A stretch of DNA of 64,000 bases from Macrothele yani (lineage: Eukaryota > Arthropoda > Arachnida > Araneae > Macrothelidae): contig CM077010.1 of assembly GCA_039090855.1 (NCBI GenBank), forward strand, positions 47,634,905 through 47,698,904, given 5' to 3'. Under the pieces are notes generated by a model. That model did no database searches. It was not told where the DNA came from and saw only the letters and a list, made by a program, of their open reading frames with translations. Below are positions 10,325 through 22,636 of this stretch, one piece after another (the stretch's first letter is position 1; each line of letters opens with the position of its first letter). The translations under genes were made by a program, and so were the position numbers.

Positions 10325-13300
10325 AGCTAGACAAAGCATACAGAGATTGTAGTTATCTATTCTTAAGAGCACTGATTGTTGGTTGTATTTATCAAAATTT
10401 CACGAATGAACTTTCATGTGTGCTACCCATTTATCAGATTCAATCTCTACCAGTTAAGGCAAAGATGTGATGTTTCATGAAGATATTTCAAAAGTCAGGC
10501 AACCCAGATTGATAATTTTACAGTAGGACACTGTGCTTCACTTAACAGTAGCACCTAGATAGTCACAGATGATGTTCAGAGTGAACTCTGTGTTCATGAA
10601 TTCAATCATGTACACACCTGAGATGGAGCAGCACTTTTTCACTGAAACAAACTTTTTTAAAGAAGTATTATTTTTTTCTGCTTGAACACGTGAAACAACT
10701 GCAATATTGTAAGCATTTTGTTTTATTCAGCTTCATCACTTTCTGAACCATAAGCGTAAATGCAATGCAGCTGCATGTCATGACAGAAGCTAGTATCAGC
10801 TAAGCTTGAATAAGACATGCGCACTTGTGACACAAGTTTCCTAAGAATTTTTTTTTTTTAGTAGATAGCTTTAACCATGGACTTAAATCAAGCATTCATA
10901 GTTAAAATGCAAGGTTCCTGAAATATTTCCTTGTAAAGAGCTTTTAACTACATACTCATATTGTTCAGATTTTTTTGGGTTTACACGAATAGCTAGTCCA
11001 CTTAGTTCACATATTTATTTCCACTGCATTGATAGGGAGTATCAGTTTATCCTGCCCTGAAATGCTTCTTGAGTCTATTCAAGTAGCACAGTAATGCCTG
11101 GTTGTGAAAACCTGCTGCACCCTGTCTCATGAAATTACCACTAGTGATTGTGAGTTGTTTTGACCCAAGCATTAGCAGCTGTTGCCATTGGGAAAAGGTC
11201 TGAAATTTCACAGGTTTCTTGGTATTAAATGCCTGGTTTTCTGATTTGTGAATCAATTTATAAGAATGTTATTTGAATATCTTATTTATTGCTAGATTAA
11301 TACCTTCATCAACATCCATTGGAGCTATTTTGATTCTAGTGTAAGCAAATTTTTATATAAAGTTGCTACTCATTGAGAGCAGGCCTTGACAAAAATCTAG
11401 AGGCCAGAAATGTCTGTGAAAACAAAAGAACTCTGAGGAAGTGAAGACAAAGTAAAGTTCTTCAAGATGGAAGAGAATTAAATACATTAATCTAAGCAAA
11501 GCTTTATGTAAGTTGTTTAATTCCTATTTTGATGAGCTGGTAGTCTCCCAAACCTCTTCCATGATCTTACAGGATGAACTCATAAGTCCATGGTCAGGAA
11601 AAGATTGCTGGAATGGTTGCAGTTATGATTGCAGAAGTGGCAAATAATGACCTTTTTTTTGTACTGATGGTACCACAGCAACCCTGATAGGCATGTTTAA
11701 GAACTTTCTTATACTGAACTTTTAATGGAAGGTAATGAAAAATTGTTGCTGGTGATTTTGCTGAATTAGTCAATAAAAACACTCAACTGAAGCAAAAAAA
11801 AAAAAAAACAACAACAAAAAAACCAGCCCCAACCAAAATAGCATTTCAAAGCAATGAAAAATGTAAGTGTATTACTCTATGTGTCAGATTCAGCTGTCCC
11901 ATGTGCTTTGTGTTATGCTAGTTTTCATCACTTTGCATGTCCCTTTGATTGAGTGGAGTCTCCAGGCATGTTGTTCAACCTTATAAAGATGAAAAGTTGA
12001 AAGTAATAACATTGCTTTTGTTGATTAATTTTATTCTCTTCAACTTGCCCATTTACCCAAAGGAGGATTTATGTTACCTAGATATTATATATAGGGTGGG
12101 GTCACAACACTTGACATTATTCACAGGTTGGTGGTCTTCAGTTGAACCCCTTCATCTGTCACACTATTGAATGCTGTGTCACAGTTATATAAATCAGAAA
12201 GCACCGCAAAATGAGCATAAGCTGGTTGCTCTTACCATGACATTTCTAGGCTGTTCAATATCAATTTCTGAACTGTTTAAATTATAGTTAAAGCGCATTG
12301 TCAGAGGCATTTAAGTAATTTGTAAACTATAAAAGAATTTTTACCCTGGAGTGGTTTCTCTTTGTACTGTTTCTTTCACCAGTATGCACTCTGCACATTG
12401 GTTATGAAGTGTACAGGTTGGATTTTTTTGTAATGAGTGTTGTGGGGAATGATTTAATGTACTGGTACTTCTTCAAAATACAGTGTGAACCAGTGAAGTG
12501 AAATATACAAGGAAGTTATTGCCAACAGACATAATGAATATTATTGAGAACTATAAAATTCTTATGTGACCAGGGACAACTGCTGCTAAATTCCATTATT
12601 GACCAACATTTAAATGATGTTTAGGAAAACCAGGTCATTTGTTCAATTTTGTGTCACAACACTTAAAGAGATTTAGATTTATATATCTTTTAAAACTTAA
12701 ACATATGTTTAAGGCTGGCTAGAGGAAATGCCTCTTCAATGCTTAAAGAACAAGTAGTTCCAAGTTGATGGAGTTCTACCGTATGTATAGGAACAGTAAA
12801 ATTATGTTAGTAGCAAACCTTTCGTGCAGTGGTTGATGACATATGTAGTGACCCTCCAGGTCAGGGCTGATTTGTTGCCATTATAATTCTTTTTTTTATA
12901 GAGATGTGTGGTAATCCAAAGTTTTGCAACTACTCACTCTAGACTACAGGAGTTGGAAGAGCATATTGTAAGGATAATCTTAGCAGGGCTTTTATAACAA
13001 ATGTATAATTTAATTAGCCATATATCCTGTAGAATTGTAAAATAAATTATTAAAGTTTATGCCATGTGCTGAAAACAAAGAAAAATAACTTTTTTCTGTC
13101 TTTCTTTTGAGGTGGAAGAATTTATGCATAAAATAAGTGGCAAAGCTTAGCATCTTGTAATACTGTATAACCAAAGCAAGTGAAAATTAGAAGCAAAGAA
13201 GACAGTTAGTTGGGTTTAAGTAGAACCTGGTACAACTGCAGTTTGAGAACCATGTTGCTATATTTTTTCCAAGACTTGCCAAATTTAGAATTAAATGTTA

Positions 13301-15498
13301 TCTTGCAGCATCTGGGAATTTCAGACCATTCACTTCTTACTGGCATACTTCAAAGTGGGATTCAGCAATTGTATCATAAGTATGAACTTAAAGCAAGGAA
13401 TTCCAAACTTTGTTATGAGATCTAGAGTTGTTAAGAAGGTAGTACATAGATCGGGCTATTGCACAAACAGGGGGAGGGAAAAAAAAAAAAAAAAGGTGCA
13501 GATCGCCAGTGTCCGTTTCATTCAAATGATCCTTGTTTGAACTTCAGTAACTTTAAGTAGCCTTTCCATGCAATGCATAGTGTTTCATCTCTACTCATAA
13601 ATTTTTAGTTACCACTTCTTACAGTTGATTCATCTTAACAAAAGTGGGGACTGCAAAACATGTTTTACAGTGAAAAAAGTTTACGGAATTGGAAGAATAA
13701 TCTACTAAGAATTGAGAAAAAAGCCCATGAAATTTCAATTGTTAGGAAGATGTGAAGTTTGATTTGAAAGTTAAAAAAAAATCAGCATAAATAAATAAAT
13801 AAATAAATAAATAACTGCAGCATAGGAAATCAAAATATCGTAAACCATTAAAGCTGCACAGCTCTTAGCCTGAAAATTCAGATTGTAATTCTCAATATTA
13901 TTTCACTGAAATGTAACCCATCACATAGAAATGTCAGTTTAGAGAATGTCTTGTCTCAGTGCTGTTATGCATTCTTTTTTCAGTTGTGCAAGAACTGATA
14001 GTGAAAAGTGTTTACATTTTGTGTGCATGTTTTTCCTTCTTACATTTTTTTTTATGATTGTCTCCAATGGTGGTGTAAAGTAAACAAGAAAATGAGGTAA
14101 AGGGAACTTCATTTCATTGAACCCTAGTTCATTGTGAATAGAAGTCCTTTACACCAGTATGAGTCACCTTCTTGGCAGCTGCCCAACTGGGATGAACTTT
14201 GGTACTTCTGGTATGATTCTCCTTTTTGTTGTGGCATTGAAGAGAGAAAAAGCTCTGAAATTCTTTTCTTACCTTTGAAGTCCTCATGTCTCCTTGGCTT
14301 GTTTTCAAAACTTCCCTTCCTTGTTTTCAGAGTGCAGCAACTTGAAAGATGTACTTCTTATTCAGTAGGAAAAAGTCCCACAGACCTATAAAAAAAGATT
14401 CTTTGCTGCACTGCCAGAGGATGGCCATTGCCCTATTTGTGGTTTTTCCACTGAATCTAACTTCAACTCAAGATGTTAACCCTCCCTTACTGTGCCAGAT
14501 CTCATAGCTTCTATTACTGAATAAAAAAAAAAAAAAATTGATGTGTCTGGGAATCTTTTACTAGCAGAAGCTTCCAACCAGAGATTATTTGAACTCTGAA
14601 TTGTTAGATTATGTAAATTTTTGTAGAAGTATATTAAAGGAGGAAACACTTTCTCTCTGTACACTCAGTGAAAAATTTATTTGTATTTGTTTTACATTTA
14701 TTTATTTGCGTGATAAATAGCATGTTCTGATTTAGCAAATGATAGGCCATGAATGCTTTAGTTCTAAGTTTTCAAGTATTAAATCATCATAAAAGCCCAT
14801 GCTTAATCTTCAGCTTCAATTTTCATCATGCTGCTGAAGTATCTACCATGGTTCCCAGCCATCTACTGCAGGGGAATATTTAGATGGGGAAAGGTGCCTC
14901 CCCCCAAAAGTGTTTCTTTTTTTTTTATATATTTGGTTAAAATGCATCTTACATTAGAAAAAATGTTTTAATTTAATAAAAATGCATCAACTACATTAGA
15001 AAACAATACTTAAATTTTTCTTCTATTTTTCATTTACTTTTATTTTGCTGTGGTGGATTGAAAAAACTTCCATTTTTGGCCCCCCCCAATTTTTTTTATA
15101 TATATGCCCCTGATCTGGGGATATACTAGTTGCTAGGAAAAATATACTAATGCAATATTTTATGAATGTCTCAGTGCTTATCTCTTCTAAATTCATAATC
15201 TCCATGTTTATAATCTTTGATAATTTTGGTACATCAATGTTTTCAGTTTTTTACTAATCCCACAAATGTCTTAAAAGTGGATTTTTTTCATTGGTCTTGA
15301 AAAAGATGAAAGCAGAGATGTTCCACAGGTTTGGCTATTGGTATACATCTGTGGCAAATATATTGTGCAAGAGTCATAAGAACCAAGTCGTGGAATATAT
15401 CCAACAGTTTCCACTAACTGTGTCTGAAAGTGGAATAATTTGTGTATCCTGTAGAGCTGTGCTAACCTACATATTTTATCACAAATAATACAATCTTT
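10325..15498. other. About 5 kb without recognisable genes
   Basis: A+T-rich DNA with small open frames of no recognisable product. A poly-A tract lies at 11795-11808 and an (AAAT)n run at 13788-13814. Positions 14868-15120 have weakly inverted ends with C/G runs that may be an old MITE. Confidence 0.45.
13788..13814. repeat. (AAAT)n microsatellite
   Basis: About seven tetranucleotide units. Confidence 0.9.
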
Positions 15499-15569
15499 GA
15501 ACAGAACTTGTGAGACAGGAAACTATTTCATATATACTAAATGACTTTCCTGTCTCGCAGGTTTTGTTC
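15499..15569. repeat. Imperfect inverted repeat with 24-bp arms
   Basis: The left arm begins GAACAGAACTTGTGAGACAG and pairs with a right arm ending GCAGGTTTTGTTC, around a loop of about 23 bp. Transcribed on either strand it would form a stable hairpin. No flanking element recognised. Confidence 0.65.
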
Positions 15570-15979
15570 CGAAATTCCAAAACATTGGGGAAAGGGCAAG
15601 AGTCATTTTTGGTATGAAATCACTTTATATACAAGTGAGGATGAAGAAATGAAGTTTTATCTAAAAACAGGTAAAAAATAACTGTCTAGTAGAATTGATG
15701 TAAAAAGTTTGAAATCCCGTATTTCTTCTCTTCCAATAACAGATATTAGAGCTCTTAGGTAAATTTATATGAGTGTCGATTGATAAGTAAAATTTCCTAC
15801 TGTGTGGTGTCACTAGTAGTTGGGGAAGAAAAATGCTTGTGCATGCTTTCAATAGCAGATACTGTGTAGTGCAAACAAGCTTAGTTTCAGTTCCCTGTTT
15901 GACGTCCTTGAGAAATAGCATTTGCTAGTCCTGAGTGCTACCTCCAAGTTACGTATAAAGCACCGATCAGTAATAGTTT

Positions 15980-16555
15980 TTGACCCTAGAAGGTTGTGCG
16001 CCAATCGAAATTGCCACTGGAGACAAATCCTGGGTTCATCATTATGACCAAGAAAATGAAAGACAACCCTTCTTTGAGGGTAAAGAAATTCAGAATAGTT
16101 CCTTCAGTGCAGGAAGTCCTGCTCACCATTTTTTGGGACGCAAGAGGCGTGATTTACATGGAATTTTTGTCTAAGGGAATGACTATTAATTCTGAAAGGC
16201 ATTGTGAAACCTTACGATAACTCGAGCAACTCATCTGCAGAATCGGGGCCTGAAAGGAGGACTTTTCTTTTGCAGAAACGATGGAACAATGGAAACAGTG
16301 ACAAGCCTGAAATTCACACTTGTTCCACACCGTCCTTACAGCCCATATTTGGCACTGCCCGACTTTTAGTTGTTCCCAAAATTGAAAGAGTTGTTGAAAG
16401 GTCAACAGTTTTCATCCGATGCTGAAGTTGAAGTTGCTGTGTGCAAATGGATCAAAAGCAAACCACAAACTTTCTTCATGGATGTAATGAAAAGTGGATT
16501 GCACATTTGGAAAAATGTGTAGCAGTGAATGGCAACTATGTTGAAAAATAAGGTT
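15980..16555 (+). pseudogene. Mar-1: mariner transposase fragment
   Basis: A 5'-truncated mariner transposase relic. ATGDKSWVHHYDQENE holds the first catalytic aspartate (normally GDETWVHHY). KFRIVPSVQEVLLTIFWDAR and GVIYMEFLSKGMTINSERHC follow, with a shift in between. Further on are LVPHRPYSPYLALPDF with the third aspartate, LFPKLKELLKGQQF, and a C-terminus CVAVNGNYVEK. At least three frame changes are needed, and the region around the second aspartate is lost. The DNA-binding domain is absent and no terminal repeats were found. Confidence 0.85.
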
Positions 16556-17610
16556 GTCATGTTTAAGAGAAGTAAATTTCCTTCATTTTGATGCCACTTT
16601 CATTATTTTATTTTGTCAGAAACTTATTTTATACAATTGGAGACCTTTACTTACTTATCAATCAACCCTCGTATCAAGTTTAACAGGCTTTTCTTGAAAA
16701 ACTATTTGCTGGTTATGAGTGTGTTCCCTTCTGTAGGTGTAATTGAGGTTGTATCTGATAACTTAGCCATCCTCATTTCAGGAATGCTTACAGCAGGAAA
16801 GTAATCTGTAAAAGTGAATTAAATTCACTGAAGTAAATTTATGTCTTATCGCACTTTTTTGGGAGAAAAGTGAAATCAAAAAGCGAGAAATGTCAGTTCT
16901 TGGATTCATAGCATCTAAAGATGGTCATGTTACAGATGACTGTAAGTGCAGCTAGTGCATAGCTGCCAACAATACTGTTTTCCCCCAGGAGACTTATGGT
17001 TTTTAATGTATTTTCTCATTTTGTTGCCAAAATATCATGGTTTTTATGAAATTTTTATAAAAAAAAAAAGCTTTTTTTTTTTTTTTTTTTTCATTTTTAA
17101 TTTTATATTGGAAAGCAAAAAGGTTTTTCTTTCCATTTCGTAGTAATGTGGTGCTGCTTTGTTTTCACTGTGTAGCAGGATGGGGGAAGAGGGGAGGAAT
17201 TTGGGAAATTAATTTATTAATTTTTACCACTACACTCCCATAAAATTTTATTAATTACTGTCTCCAAGTAATCTCTCTTGTGTTGAAAAAAAACTACCTT
17301 TTCTTGAGGGTTCTATTTCCATACACTATGCTAATGTTATGCCTTGCAATTTCTCAGATTTTCAGAACATTTTAGTTCAGAATTTCATTTTGATTCTGAA
17401 TTTCCATGAGAAATACTCCATTCTAGTTGAAAAACTATTCTAGTGTTCTGCAGTTTTGTGGTGTTCTGCGGTTTCGTGGTTTTTCTACTGCTCAGTTTGC
17501 TAACTTTTAACAAAGTGAACTATTTGAACCACTGCTATGTATAAAAACATACAGTTTGAACTTGAAATTGGTGGTCTGTTTTCTAGCATGTATTTATACA
17601 ACATATAAAA
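16556..17610. other. No recognisable gene; poly-A/T tracts near 17060-17092
   Basis: A+T-rich DNA. Positions 16962 onward (CATAGCTGCCAAC) resemble the terminus of the TIR-X element at 52972-54865, possibly a second, decayed end. Confidence 0.35.
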
Positions 17611-17614
17611 TGTT

Positions 17615-17768
17615 ACAGTTGAGTCATTCAGTGTTTTGCCATGGAAGTCATTCAGTGTTTTGTCATGAAAGTCATTCAGTGTTTTGTCATGATAACTGTC
17701 AAAGGACCCTGTGATAGAAGTATCAAATCTTGAAATGCAAAGTGACTGTATTTGCAAGTTCCTCCCAA
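17615..17768. repeat. Duplicated segment with internal 25-bp triplication
   Basis: GTCATTCAGTGTTTTG occurs three times at roughly 25-bp spacing (17620-17695). The flank to 17768 matches 19131-19216, including CTTGAAATGCAAA and AGTTCCTCCCAA. Confidence 0.8.
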
Positions 17769-17827
17769 TCAGCCATATCTTTTTTGTTTCTGGGGTTTAG
17801 GTTTGTATTTTTCTTAGTTCGATAAGC

Positions 17828-17830
<3 letters not shown>

Positions 17831-17895
<65 letters not shown>
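17831..17895. repeat. (CA)n microsatellite
   Basis: Uninterrupted dinucleotide tract of about 32 units. Confidence 0.97.
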
Positions 17896-17897
<2 letters not shown>

Positions 17898-18343
17898 CTT
17901 AAATGTAAATAACTTCACAATGGATTATAACTTTTAATTTGTAAGCATCAGAAATTTCCATACAGTGTTAAACCACTGTATGAATTAGTTTGAGCTATTT
18001 TTAAGGGTTACTGTAAAGTTCTAAAAATTCCAGATATATGTATGCAGCTACTTTGTTTTTTAACTAAATGTTTGTTGTGATGCTTCTATAGTCAGTAAGA
18101 GTTAAAATCAAAAGAGTTTTGAAGCATACATAGTTTTTTGGGGAAATGTCATAAAAATTTGGTTTTTAATAATGAATTGGCTGCTATGCCAGTGCTTTTC
18201 TACTGTATTCTGAAAGATACACTGTTTAATGATTTTTGTAAAGGAAAGTCATCCAGTCAAATGGGAGTCAAAGTGCAGATATTGGGTGTTTTATTTGCTC
18301 TTGAAAATTTATTCAACACCATAAATTGTGTGCATGTATGTGC

Positions 18344-18345
<2 letters not shown>

Positions 18346-18403
<58 letters not shown>
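18346..18403. repeat. (GA)n microsatellite
   Basis: Uninterrupted tract of about 29 units, lying just upstream of a SINE copy. Confidence 0.97.
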
Positions 18404-18405
<2 letters not shown>

Positions 18406-18436
18406 CCAAAAACATTGTGCCGTGAGAATTATTTTT

Positions 18437-18635
18437 GCCACCCTGGTGGCGCAGGACCATTCATCCAAGAAAGGGTTCGGGTTCGAATCCTGGTGAGGCA
18501 TGGGTGTTGTGTTTGTCTTACTGCACTGGCTCTCTCCCTTCCCTGGAATCAATGGCCCTAAATTAGGGGTGGGTGACTGCTTATAGCCCACTGAGTTGCT
18601 CACAGTGGTCATTAAACTTCCAGAAAAAAAAAAAA
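18437..18635 (+). mobile_element. tRNA-derived SINE, copy 1
   Basis: The tRNA-related head carries a B-box GGTTCGAATCC. The body contains CTCTCCCTTCCCTGGAA and ACTGCTTATAGCCCA, and it ends in poly-A (18623-18635). About 23 bp of the head are missing compared with the copies at 38707 and 62024. Confidence 0.9.
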
Positions 18636-18745
18636 TCCACTTAAAGAACACACACACACCACTGCTTTTTTTGTACAGTACTCCAGCAATTCTGGATTCA
18701 TGAAAATCTGAACATCAGGTTTGTTTTCTTGCCACATCTCCCTTC

Positions 18746-18982
18746 TTTTTTTTTTTTTTTTTTTTTTTTTGGGATTGGAGGTTTAACGACCACCGTGAGC
18801 AACTCAATGGGCTATAAGCAGTCGCCCGTCCCTAATTTAGGGTCACTGGTTCCAGGGAAGGGAGAGAGCCAGTGCCGTAAGACAAACACAACATCCATGC
18901 CAGACCGGGATTCGAACCCGGACCCCTTACGGACGAATGATCAGAGGCCAGCGCCTTAGACCACTGCGCCACCGGGGCGGCT
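18746..18982 (-). mobile_element. tRNA-derived SINE, copy 2, with 13-bp target duplication
   Basis: A full-length copy on the minus strand: poly-T at 18746-18770 is the A-tail, and the head ends at 18982 with intact A-box-like (TGGCGCAGTGG) and B-box (GGTTCGAATCC) promoter elements. CACATCTCCCTTC flanks both sides (18733-18745, 18983-18995), showing LINE-type retrotransposition. Confidence 0.95.
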
Positions 18983-19130
18983 CACATCTCCCTTCCAACA
19001 TGATTGTTTGATTTCAGCCATTGGACCAGGAAATCATAAGGTCCTTTAAAACTTATGACTGTGGCCAGACTTTAACAGGGTGGTAGAAGCAGTTGACAGG
19101 GAAAGTGAATTAATAAGAGAATTTTGGAAC

Positions 19131-19216
19131 TCATTCAGTGTTTTGTCGTAACCATGAAAGGACCCTGTAGTAGAAGTTTTGAATCTTGAAATGCAAATTG
19201 ACTGTATTTGAAAGTT
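19131..19216. repeat. Second copy of the 17.6-kb segment
   Basis: Matches 17660-17768 over about 85 bp but carries one, not three, of the 25-bp units. Confidence 0.75.
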
Positions 19217-20188
19217 CCTCCCAAAGGATTGACTGTTGTGGTTCTGTGGAATGCATAAATGAAAGCTTATGAAAGTGAAAGGTCAAATGGTCAGTGAAGC
19301 ATGGGTTTGGTTATAGCATTTAAACACTTGACATTTGTAGAATTTCAAAGGTGTTTGAAGGTCTCAAATAAGTGTTCAAATTTTTTGAGACAGATCCTTA
19401 TTTCAAATGTAGTTTGAAGAACATTTCTGAAGTTAAGTATAACTATACTTACTGCAGGGAAATGGCCTATGTAAAGAAGGCTCTTCAATCCACATATATT
19501 TGGGTTCCTATTTTTAAAAATCAGCCAGTTCTTACTGCGAAGAAAGCTCCCCCTCGTGCTACCCCATCCCAAAGTCTTAAGTAAGCTCTACTAATGTACT
19601 GTTCTCTTCATGCAATCAGATGTTTTGTTAGTCTCTTCTGATTTTTCCCAACCTCTCCCTTCCCCAGGAGTGTAGGAGATGAAACATTTTCATAAATGAA
19701 ATCTGCATTTTGTATAATTAAGAATTTAAATCTTTTTTTTTTTGGCTTTATTTTCATATTGAATATTGGTTTGTGATCAGTAAATATGTAGAAAGGCACA
19801 TATTAGTGTTGTTATTTAGTTTTTACCCATTTTTACTGTCAGTTTTAATATTATGAGAGGGCAAAATGTTCTCTGAATTAGTATTGCATTTATGGTTATA
19901 GGAGATGACAGTTTGACTGCTAGTTACCAGATTGCTGATGACTCTTCAGGGATAAAAGTATTGGGATTGCTTATAACATATTTCTGTTTCTTTGTAACAT
20001 GCAAAACTCATATGCAAATGTTGTGCACATGTCTCCTAAATTTAAAACTGAATGCACTGTTGGAACTTAATATTTTTGATTTTGAAAACAGATACTTTTT
20101 AATTGTTGATCACTACTATATTACGGTAACTAAGCTCTTGCATTTACTGAAAGTTTATTGTGTGTTGTTTTGGTTGGGCTTCAAAACC
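19217..20188. other. No recognisable gene
   Basis: A+T-rich DNA; nothing identified. Confidence 0.45.
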
Positions 20189-20201
20189 ATATATATATAC
20201 A

Positions 20202-20243
<42 letters not shown>

Positions 20244-20268
20244 TATATATATATATATATATATATAT
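20189..20268. repeat. (TA)n microsatellite with two CAG interruptions
   Basis: TA units interrupted at about 20200 and 20241 by CAG. Confidence 0.95.
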
Positions 20269-21510
20269 TTAGTTTATCTGCTGCTAGTTGGATTACTTCT
20301 GCCTCATTGGTTTTGATGCAGACAAAAAGAAGTCATCTTTCCATTTTGCTTGAGTGTAGTTCATGAAAAATTGATTTTCTGTGAAATTTTTCTCCAGCTG
20401 TTCAACTATTACTGGCATCTTCTATCTATGTGTTTTTTAGCTTTACTGTTTCAATATACCAAAGATTTAAATTTTCCCTCATTCAGATCTTTAAGTTTTT
20501 TACATTTACCATCAGACTATATCATCTCAAAAAATTATGTCATCCTATTTTCCACTTGATAACATACAAGGAGTGTCACATAAGTATCCAGATTTTTATT
20601 CCTATCAATTACAGGAGAGAAATAAAAAACACAGGATGCATAAATATTTTACTCACATTTGTAATATAGTGGTATGAATAGTCAAAGTCGCTTTTCCACG
20701 TATTCTCCATTCAGCACGATGCATTTCTTCCACCGACCAACAAGTCAATTCTTTCTGGTAGCGAAGAAATCAGCAGGGTGTTGTAAATTCATTGATGGAT
20801 AGCTGCTCGCAGATCATCTGTGCTTTCGTAGTGGTGGCCACGAAGACTACCTTTCTAGGGACCGAAAACATCAAAATCAGAAGGTGCCAAGTCCAGACTG
20901 TAAGCAGGGTGCAGAAGAATGGTCCACCTCTGTTTTGCAATTTCTGCTTGCATTGGTTTAGCAATATGTGGACGAGCATTATCATCCTGAAGCAACACTT
21001 GATTGTTTTTCAATGTTGGCCATTTGGTTCGGATACGCTGCACAAGTTTTCTCAGTGTCTTCACATAGGCGTTCACATTTCTTGTTTCGTTTTTTTCCAA
21101 GTACCAAACCTGAAGGATACTGTGTTTGTTTCAGAAGACAGTACCCATGACCTTGGATGCCGACGAGCCAACTTTGAACTTCTTTGATGGGGGCAAATTC
21201 AGATGATGCCATTGCATACTTTGCTGTTTTATCTCTGATTAAAACTAATGAATCCACTTTTCATCACCTGTGATTATGCATTCCAGGTATGTGTCACCCT
21301 CCTCATCATAGTGCTGTACTAGTTCATTGCAAATGTCTAACCTTTGGCATTTATGCAATGCTGTCAGCATTTGGGGTACCTATCTGCCACAGATCTTCCT
21401 ATAGCTGAGATGTTCATAAATAATTCGTCCAACAGAATCTTTACTGATATCCAATTCCATGGCAATATCTTGAACATGAATGCGTTTGTCCCCTTTAATC
21501 AAGTCGTCAA

Positions 21511-22636
21511 TGACCACCTTTTTCAACCGTCCTCCTTGGCAGTCCGTTCAAGCAACGGCTGACCTTTCTCTTTGTGTGTGGCCAAAGTCTTCCACTCCTG
21601 CTCTGGTGTACCAGCAGCTCTTTGCTGAAATACAGTCTGTTTACCCGAATTTCGTGCCTGTGTTCACCGATGGCTCGAAGTCCGGGGATGTCATTGGATC
21701 CGCTTTTGTGTGTGGCGAAGCCTCACATGCTGAGAGGCTTCCGCCTGAATCCACAGTCTTTTCGGCAGAGATGCGTGCGGTACACCTCGTTTTGTGCCAC
21801 ATACAGTCTCGATCACTTCGTCGCGCTATGGTTTGCTCTGATTCCCAGTCCGTCATCCATGTTTTATCTTCTCCGGAGGACACGGACTCACCTGTCATCC
21901 GTGATGTCCGTCGTCTTCTTGGAACTTTGGAGGGTGATGGCTTCCTGGTCCGATTCTGTTGGGTTCCTGGCCATGTTGGGATCCGGGGTAACGAGCTGGC
22001 AGATCTCTCTGCCAGGTCTGTTTCCTCCATGTCGCCAGCTCGGCTGCCACTGTCTTTCCGTGATTTTAGACCTTTGATCCGGACATTTCTCCTGGACGAG
22101 TGGCAGTCCCTGTGGTCTCAGCAGGACAGCAATAAGCTGCATTCTATCAAACCACAGATCGGACTATGGAAGTCTAGTTTGCGGAAGAACCGCCGTGAGG
22201 AGGTTGTTCTTGCGCGTCTCCGCATTGGGCACTGTCGTTTTACTCACCGCTTTTTGCTGTGTGGCGACAGTGCCCCGATGTGTGAGGCGTGCCAATGTCG
22301 TCTCACCGTCCTTCATGTTCTGTGTACTTGTGTTCGTTTTTGTGATCATCGTTTTTGTTCTTTTCATTCCCATTTGTTGGACGAAGGAGCAGCTACGCTG
22401 CAGACTCTCCTTGGTGCGAACTGCGATCTGACGGCAGTGTTCACATTTTTTACAGAAATTGACTTTTTTAATCTTATCTAGTTTTACCGCTTTCATTTCC
22501 ATCTTTCACTTTTACCGTTTCATCCTGTTTTTACCCTTGTGTACGTGTTTTACTGCTTTTGTTCTATTTTGATGTCTTTTGTTTGGCGCTCTTTGGCCAC
22601 CCATGGCCCTTGCGCCATTAAAGTCTACTAACCAAC
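21511..22636 (+). mobile_element. LINE-R: 5'-truncated RNase H LINE inside Mar-2
   Basis: A 1126-bp 3' fragment flanked by the 11-bp direct repeat CAAGTCGTCAA (21500-21510, 22637-22647), which belongs to the mariner sequence. It ends CTACTAACCAAC rather than in a poly-A tail. Insertion is younger than Mar-2. Confidence 0.95.
21540..22481 (+). CDS. LINE-R RNase H and zinc-knuckle domain, partial ORF
   Basis: The C-terminal end of a LINE polyprotein. The RNase H fold is complete, with all four acidic residues: D in FTDGSKSG, E in FSAEMRAVHLVL, D in CSDSQSVIHVL and D in GNELADLSAR, followed by the WVPGHVG segment. A cysteine/histidine motif (MCEACQCRLTVLHVLCTC) closes the domain, as in RNase H-bearing LINE clades such as I and R1. 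The endonuclease and reverse transcriptase are missing through 5' truncation, so the piece is not mobile by itself. The frame has no stop over more than 300 codons and continues by chance 30 bp into mariner DNA, so the first methionine (21480) is not the LINE's own. The open frame implies a recent insertion. Clade not assigned. Confidence 0.9.
   Translation, partial: QSVQATADLSLCVWPKSSTPALVYQQLFAEIQSVYPNFVPVFTDGSKSGDVIGSAFVCGEASHAERLPPESTVFSAEMRAVHLVLCHIQSRSLRRAMVCSDSQSVIHVLSSPEDTDSPVIRDVRRLLGTLEGDGFLVRFCWVPGHVGIRGNELADLSARSVSSMSPARLPLSFRDFRPLIRTFLLDEWQSLWSQQDSNKLHSIKPQIGLWKSSLRKNRREEVVLARLRIGHCRFTHRFLLCGDSAPMCEACQCRLTVLHVLCTCVRFCDHRFCSFHSHLLDEGAATLQTLLGANCDLTAVFTFFTEIDFFNLI

Noticed and set aside
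14868..15120. MITE with G/C-rich inverted ends
   Set aside because: Inverted similarity is short and no target duplication was found.
18313..18657. 114-codon minus-strand frame
   Set aside because: Made of a microsatellite (Ser-Leu repeats) and SINE sequence.
18437..18982. tRNA genes at the SINE heads
   Set aside because: B-box and partial A-box are present but a full cloverleaf is not, and the SINE body and A-tail follow each.
21480..22481. 333-codon frame as a host RNase H gene
   Set aside because: It lies within a fragment flanked by an 11-bp target duplication inside a mariner, and the domain order (RNase H, Cys/His motif) is that of a LINE. Its first codons are mariner DNA.
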